DNA from: Saccharum officinarum
Taxonomy: Eukaryota > Streptophyta > Magnoliopsida > Poales > Poaceae
NCBI GenBank assembly: GCA_020631735.1
Contig: CM036199.1
Coordinates: forward strand, 19,013,553-19,077,552
Length of the DNA: 64,000 nucleotides
Direction of reading: 5' to 3'
How positions within the stretch are numbered: position 1 is the first letter of the stretch; each line of letters opens with the position of its first letter. The position numbers and the translations under genes were made by a program. Below, in pieces: positions 58,731 through 64,000 of this stretch. The notes under the pieces were generated by a model, which did no database searches, had not been told where the DNA came from, and worked only from the letters and a program-made list of their open reading frames with translations.

Positions 58731-60831
58731 TTACTGCTCCTTCTTGGGTTTTTTCTTCCTTGAAGCGAAGCTACTTGGCCCAACTGCTTCTATTGACATT
58801 CGCTTTGTCCTGCTACAATAGTTGAAAACCTTGCTTATTTATGTGACAGCAGGCATTATTCATTGAATCGAGCAAAAGGTATGAAGATACCTTGAAGCAA
58901 GTTCCCTTGATTCAGCATCATCCTTGTCAGCCATAGCATCCTCATCACCACCGTCAGTATCACCACCACCACCATCATCTATGATACGAGACAAGGAAAA
59001 TGTCATGGTTTAACAGCTGATCTCGTCATGATTGAAAAAGAGACTTACACAAATTCCAGAAGCACGGAGAGAACTACTGAACAGCATTAGGTAGGTACAA
59101 TCTATTACAACATGAACCTCACATCTGTACAGTTGGATAAAAACGGACTGTAAACTTCAGTGTGCTAGGGGACATCCAATAAATATGTACCAAAAGTGCA
59201 AGCATAAAACAAAATTTCTTAGGCATAACAAACATCTGGAGTGTGGATGATCTTCTTAGGGTTGTTTAATGTGTATATCATAGTTCAGCAACAAACAACC
59301 TTTTTTAGACATGGAATATTTCGATGTTTTTTTTAAACATGTTGGGGTTATTCTCAAGCTGGATTCAAGAAAATATTTTCCAAGGAACCCTTCACGTTAC
59401 CAACAAATTCCCAGTCCCAGTGTTTCATAAACAAGAAGTCTAAGAAAAGTGATTGATTTAACAACTAAAATATTGAGCAAAAGTTACCTATGCAACAAAC
59501 AGTTCTAGCAAATGTGGTATAAACTATTGATCATTACGAGCTTCAGGGATTGCCTATGCAGTTTAGTCTGACAAACTCAAGCATACCAGAACCACCTTCG
59601 TTCTTTGCTGAGTTGGGCTTTCCTGGTGATGACTCCCATCTGTCTTTCCCGTCATCGTCATCCCAGCGACTTCCAACAGGAGGCACCCAGAAATCTGGAT
59701 CATCTGAATCATCCATCTCGGGTTTAGGTTCTCTTGGCAAAGAAGGACTAGCAACATTAGCTTTCTTCTTGTCCTTCTTTCTTGACTTGCTCTTCTTTGC
59801 CACTTCATTTGACTTCACAGGTTCTCCATCAGCCATCTCGCCAGAAGCCATCTGGTCTTCCAGTTTTTCTGTTACACAGTGATGGGCACGTTAAATGGGT
59901 TACATGCGTACCAATATTCTGGTGCAGGCTTTATGCAGCTGGTTGCATTGGTAGCATAATTCCAGCCAAGTTCTACTGGAATCTGCGTTTGATAATAATG
60001 AATTGTTCTCAGCAAGGTACAAACAATTTGTCTGACATTAACAGTTAACTTTTACCTAGCTTGTTAAGAAATCTCTTCCCATTGATGTGCTTCCATATGT
60101 GATCCTCCAACTTGTTAACCGTATCCCCTGTAATCTTGCATACCAGCTTCGATCTTGGACAAAAAGGATAGCTCAGATTATATATAAATGACCCAAATCG
60201 CAATAGTAGTGCATGTTATGATTCAGGATGCACATCAACTTTTTGTCACTAATTTATCTCGGGGTAAGATGTGACATCACCACAGCATCATGCCAAAATA
60301 CATTTTGATGCAGAACTCTAATCATTTTTAGTGCAGCGCACTGCACTAATGCATAGCCAGTTGAGCCCCTGGGCTGGCACTAGCACTAATGGATATCCAA
60401 TTGAACCCCTCGGGGTCGCATCAGGGTAAGTGTTTGCGAACAAATTCACATGAGCTACGAGTAGGCACAGGCACCAATACAGAGCAGAATAGCAGCAGAA
60501 GGAGCAGAGGGGGTCAGTACGTACTTGTGCTCGGGTGGGGCTTGAAGGCGTTGAGCGGAGGCTTCTTGCGCGCGACGGCGTGGTCAATGAGCGCGAGGCG
60601 GCAGGCGCGGGACCGCGCGTAGGCCTCCTTCTCCCGCTCCGGCAGCTCGTGCCCCGTCTCCGCGCACCGCCACCGCCCGCCGCCGGTGTCCTCCCAGGTT
60701 GGCTCCCCCAGAAGGAAGGTGCCCTCCTTCTCCCCGCCGCCCTCGCTGCCGTGGGCGGAGCCCTGGGGACTCGAGACGCCAGTCTCATCCGCCGCCGCCG
60801 CGGCGGCCGGGCCTTTGCTCTTCTTCGCCAT
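58731..60831 (-). CDS. SURF2: Surfeit locus protein 2 homologue, five exons
   Basis: Exons (minus): 60831-60521, 60153-60056, 59868-59587, 58978-58891, 58809-58731. All have GT-AG borders, phases join, and the product is 285 residues. Family features: WEDTGGGRWRCAETGHELP and SRACRLALIDHAVA in exon 1, KLVCKITGDTVN and HIWKHINGKRFLNKL in exon 2, a Lys-rich then acidic exon 3 with DPDFWVPPVGSRWD, and the conserved end KRMSIEAVGPSSFASRKKK. The N-terminal Cys/His pattern could bind zinc. The molecular role of plant SURF2 is poorly known; a nucleolar, RNA-related role is suspected for animal members. Exon 1 ends at a doubled donor (GTACGTAC); only the downstream donor keeps the frame. It lies 600 bp downstream of the SWI3-type gene on the same strand. 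Confidence 0.9.
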
Positions 60832-61430
60832 CAGGTTGTTCGCAACTGGAGGCTGGAAAGGCCTTAGATTTGGGAGCGAGGGTTTTGGCCGTTTTGCGGG
60901 GTGTCAAGGGCCTGACATGATTAAGATGAACACTCTCCATCCTGGCCGTCCATTGGAAACCTTCAAAAGTCGAGATTGGTTGAAAACTCGAAATAGTAAA
61001 AACAAAATGCTAGATTGCTCGTCACCGTTAAGTTGCAAAAATGGTACACGTCAACCCTCCGGTTGGCGATTTTAGAGGCCACATCTCCCCATACAACATT
61101 GCCAAAGCAATCTGCTCACGGATTAAGCAACATGCGAAACTCCAAAACTGAAGTAACATTTCACATCCATACGAAAGAAACCATACATGTCAACAACTAC
61201 AGGAAAATTTCAGCAATTTTGCCATCTAACCTAGTTGGTACAACAGGGCAAAGATGTTACAAAGGGTTGTTGTGATCCCGGTCCCAAAATTCTGAGAAAT
61301 CGAAAGCTCAATCAGCACCTTTACAGACACGCCCTCATACACGCAGGAAGCTATCTACCAGCAACAGTCAGGGTGATGCACACATCAGAGGAGGGCTACT
61401 CGACTACAGCCAGCTTCCTCATGGGGTGGG
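60832..61430. promoter_or_regulatory. Intergenic region between SWI3-type gene and SURF2
   Basis: These 0.6 kb hold the SURF2 promoter and the 3' UTR of the upstream gene, both on the minus strand. No TATA box is evident, as is common for housekeeping genes. Short ORFs on the plus strand here are not supported. Confidence 0.5.
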
Positions 61431-64000
61431 CTAGTTCAGGAACAGCTTTGTGAGTAGTTCATCTCTCGGTAGTGAGACTCCAGCACGGAATGCATGTTCA
61501 AGGACCTTTAGCCATTCATTCATAAGGGATCCCTTCATTTGCTGTATAGTGGTGTACTCTTGATCCATGACTGACTCTAGCTCCTCAAAGTGTTTTATCT
61601 TGTATTGCATCTTTCTTAACTGGTAAACATAGACAGACCAAAAAAACATCAGTGATCAAACAAAGTCCATATTTTAGTTTTCGAAATGATATGTTTAAAG
61701 GTGTGTTTGGTTTGAGTAATGGGGTGATCCATCATATCACCCCTCTCTTTTTTTTGTTTGTGGAATGGAATGAGCTGATTCTCCTCCACAAAAACCCTCA
61801 CAACCTAACAATTAGTGCAACCATGAAGAATGACGTGATTCCAGTATTCCACCAAAATTCATGGAATAAACTCATGATGCACCACCTGTTCCTCAAACCA
61901 AGCACCCTCAAAGTTTGTTCCACTCCAAATAAAAAAGATGACAATGTACTAGTCGGTCACTAAGACTACATATAACAGCTGTTAATAACTTCTGTTATAA
62001 GGACAAGGTAACTGGGTGGGAGCGGAATGTGAAATCTTGAGTGAACACAGTGCCGAACCAACTTTAGCTCATTATTAGTGACACCCTAGAGCTATACACT
62101 GTTGATATCCTACTTTAAACTTATCATGTCCATTAGCCAGTGATTAAGAAGTTATGAAGCCAAAATTGTTTGTGGAATTCTGATGAATTTTGCTCAAAAT
62201 ATATTGTTTCACACATGCGGTTAACATAAGTAAAATCTAAAAATCCAGAATACTGTCATGGCAGAAGTTTAGGCAGGAAAGGACTAAAGTTTCACCTGAG
62301 TTTCAATCACAGATGCCATTAGGAGCTCCATTTCTCGCTCCTCCTGATCTGCAAGCATTTTAGCACGGGCAGCAGCTACACCAACAGCAGTAGCAACAGC
62401 TGCCCTCAATTGATATGCATTAGCAATGAACTTCTTTTCCTGCTTATCTGAATCACGAATGGAAGACAACAGATTTTAGATGAGCAAAGTAGAAAAGATG
62501 AGGTGGATACTTTAATTTATATTAGCTTGAAATGTGAGAAAATAAATTTGACCTACCAGAACCAGGCTGGCCATGCATTTTCACATCCTTATCGCCTATT
62601 TTCCGGTCGCTGTAAGCATGCCATGCAAAACAAAAATTAGAAGATCGCACCACCTCTGGCCAAAAAATGAACATATGAACAATACAAACTCATTCTTACA
62701 TCTGTTGGATATGATTAGAAGCGAAGGCCTTAGTCTTATATTCTCGCTCGCTGAGGCGAAAAGCTTTCATTGCTTGTGGGTTTTCATTGCTGAACACTTT
62801 AATTGCAGCATCAGCAGCTGCAGCAACAACATCTGGGCTAGCTGTTGTGGTCAGGAGCGCTAACTGAGATAGCATAAACAAATGTTAGTATCCTTCTCAT
62901 TTAAAACTTATAAGCATCCTTACACTAGCACGTGAATTTCATGACATTTTGTCGTAGATCTAGTTACCTGCTCCATTAATGAAGTGGTAGCATCCATTGA
63001 AGAAAATAACCGTCTGCGTTTTGTAGGATATTCTTCAACTGATTTATCAGCACTGTCTTCATTTCCATCAATGTGCATGCCATCAGCCATTTCAGTTGTG
63101 TGGCTTGAAGACTCCTTCATAATGTGCTGGTTTGTTTTTCCATCAGTTGCCTGGTTTATGTGGAGCCTGCTAACGGATTTACCATTTATTGTGCCCAGCA
63201 TATGTTCGCCAAAAGGTAACTGAATAAGCCTTGCTATGCATTCTGATTTATTCTTTGTACGGACATGCTGGGCGATAAGATCCCAGTCATCTCCATGTTT
63301 TAGGACTCCTTCCAAAAGGAGTAACGTCTCCGCATCTGTCCATGCACTGGAAGCATGATTTTCCATACTGTCCTTTTTGTCACCAGGACATTTATTCGCT
63401 TCTTCCTTGTTATTATCATTATTGCTTTTGGAACATTTTGAACATACTTTAAAACCATCCTGAAAGTGAATGTGGGAAATGTTAATGAATACAGAGCAAA
63501 TATTTCCCAATTTTCATCACTGCTTGATGTACCCATAAGAATAAAATGTAACACTCAGTCAATGCATAGCTGATATGACAGCTTAGTGAAAAGAGCCACT
63601 TTGCAATACGACAAATATCCACTAGAGCTGAGTGAGCAGATTGTGTGTGCATTTTATCATCTACCAACCTCACGTTGTCAGCTAGTCCACAGAAAATATT
63701 ATTTTATCTTCCATGGCAACTATTATTTACAAAATATACTAACGAATAAATTATCCAATGTTAGCAAATCAAAATTGTAGGTTTAAAATATTCCGATCTT
63801 GGAACCTAGGGACTAGACATTTACATAGCATCCCTAAGCCTAATAATATACAGTAGCACCACAGTTATCATTTGCCCCCTCTTTCATTTTCTTGGAGCGT
63901 ACGCTATGTTACCTGTTTTAACAAAAATGGATATATCAGTTCAAAACAACCTTCACAAGTTTGCAGTGTTTCTCAAGCATGTTTGAAACGTCCATGAACC
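61431..64000 (-). CDS. SWI3A: SWI/SNF complex subunit SWI3 homologue, 3' part, cut by window end
   Basis: Exons (minus): about 63971-63913, 63459-62968, 62863-62700, 62609-62557, 62447-62296, 61619-61431 (stop TAG). Phases join at each GT-AG border I checked. A Cys pair (CEGC) and a second one (CSKC) form a small zinc-finger-like unit. A SANT domain follows (SAWTDAETLLLLEGVLKHGDDWDLIA then RTKNKSECIARLIQLPFGE). The C-terminal part has SPDVVAAAADAAIK, a helix with AVGVAAARAKMLADQEEREME, and a coiled coil ending EHAFRAGVSLPRDEL. SWI3 proteins are scaffold subunits of nuclear chromatin remodellers and dimerise through this end. The SWIRM domain lies beyond the edge. SWI3A is my best guess; SWI3B is possible. 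The 63971 exon start is weak: it avoids a TGA at 63973-63975. Confidence 0.85.
61700..61906. mobile_element. Tourist-like MITE in last intron of the SWI3-type gene
   Basis: GGTGTGTTTGGTTTGAG and CCTCAAACCAAGCACC are inverted ends bounding 207 bp. The element lies wholly within the intron 62295-61620. Confidence 0.7.

Noticed and set aside
59550..59882. Plus-strand ORF of 110 codons
   Set aside because: Antisense shadow of SURF2 exon 3, whose splice phases and conserved motifs support the minus strand.

Overview
The window is plant nuclear DNA, most likely from a grass of the Andropogoneae (sorghum, Miscanthus or sugarcane type). The reasons are GC-rich P450 exons, grass-type Tourist and Stowaway MITEs, Ty1/copia elements of the SIRE/Maximus type, Ty3/gypsy LTRs of 4 to 5 kb, a Helitron with the grass-style hairpin and CTAG end, and GT-AG genes with many introns. 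I cannot resolve the species. Only two genes look intact, both on the minus strand at the right end: SURF2 (58731-60831) and a SWI3-type SWI/SNF subunit (61431 to beyond the right edge). Most of the rest is nested transposable elements around two copies of one CYP71-like P450 gene.

Layout. 1-7693: 5' part of a Ty3/gypsy element on the minus strand (protease, gag, an extra ORF ahead of gag, primer site, 4.0-kb LTR), inserted into a LINE (7694-10467). That LINE sits in the intron of P450 copy A (exon 1 only, 10499-11398, minus). 11700-12350: tandem repeats. 12567-15311: a Helitron that carries a thymidine kinase exon. 15312-21186: MITEs, a SINE-like tRNA fragment, a block duplicated again at 51703, and an LTR-like remnant. 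21187-37130: a complete copia element with exact target-site duplication ATGTG; its left LTR holds a 5.14-kb solo gypsy LTR with target duplication GCATC. 38156-38705: a MITE with a second MITE inside it. About 39000-41321: the C-terminal part of a dead hAT transposon. 41322-50223: a second copia element, cut by a 100-N assembly gap (50224-50323). 50324-52500: MITEs and P450 5' flank. 52536-54218: P450 copy B (plus), two exons, with two one-base frameshifts. 54219-58700: MITEs and a GC-rich repeat region.

The P450 copies are a head-to-head inverted duplication about 41 kb apart. Copy A keeps an open exon 1 but its exon 2 is not in the window. Copy B has all P450 motifs but is frameshifted in two C runs. 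Nearby copia sequence differs between its LTRs mainly by one-base indels, so some breaks may be consensus errors. I found no CRISPR array, rRNA gene, intact tRNA gene or new defence-like system. The points most worth following are the gene-capturing Helitron, the extra coiled-coil ORF ahead of gypsy gag, the hairpin conserved between two diverged gypsy LTRs, and the CpG-rich palindrome arrays in the copia LTRs.
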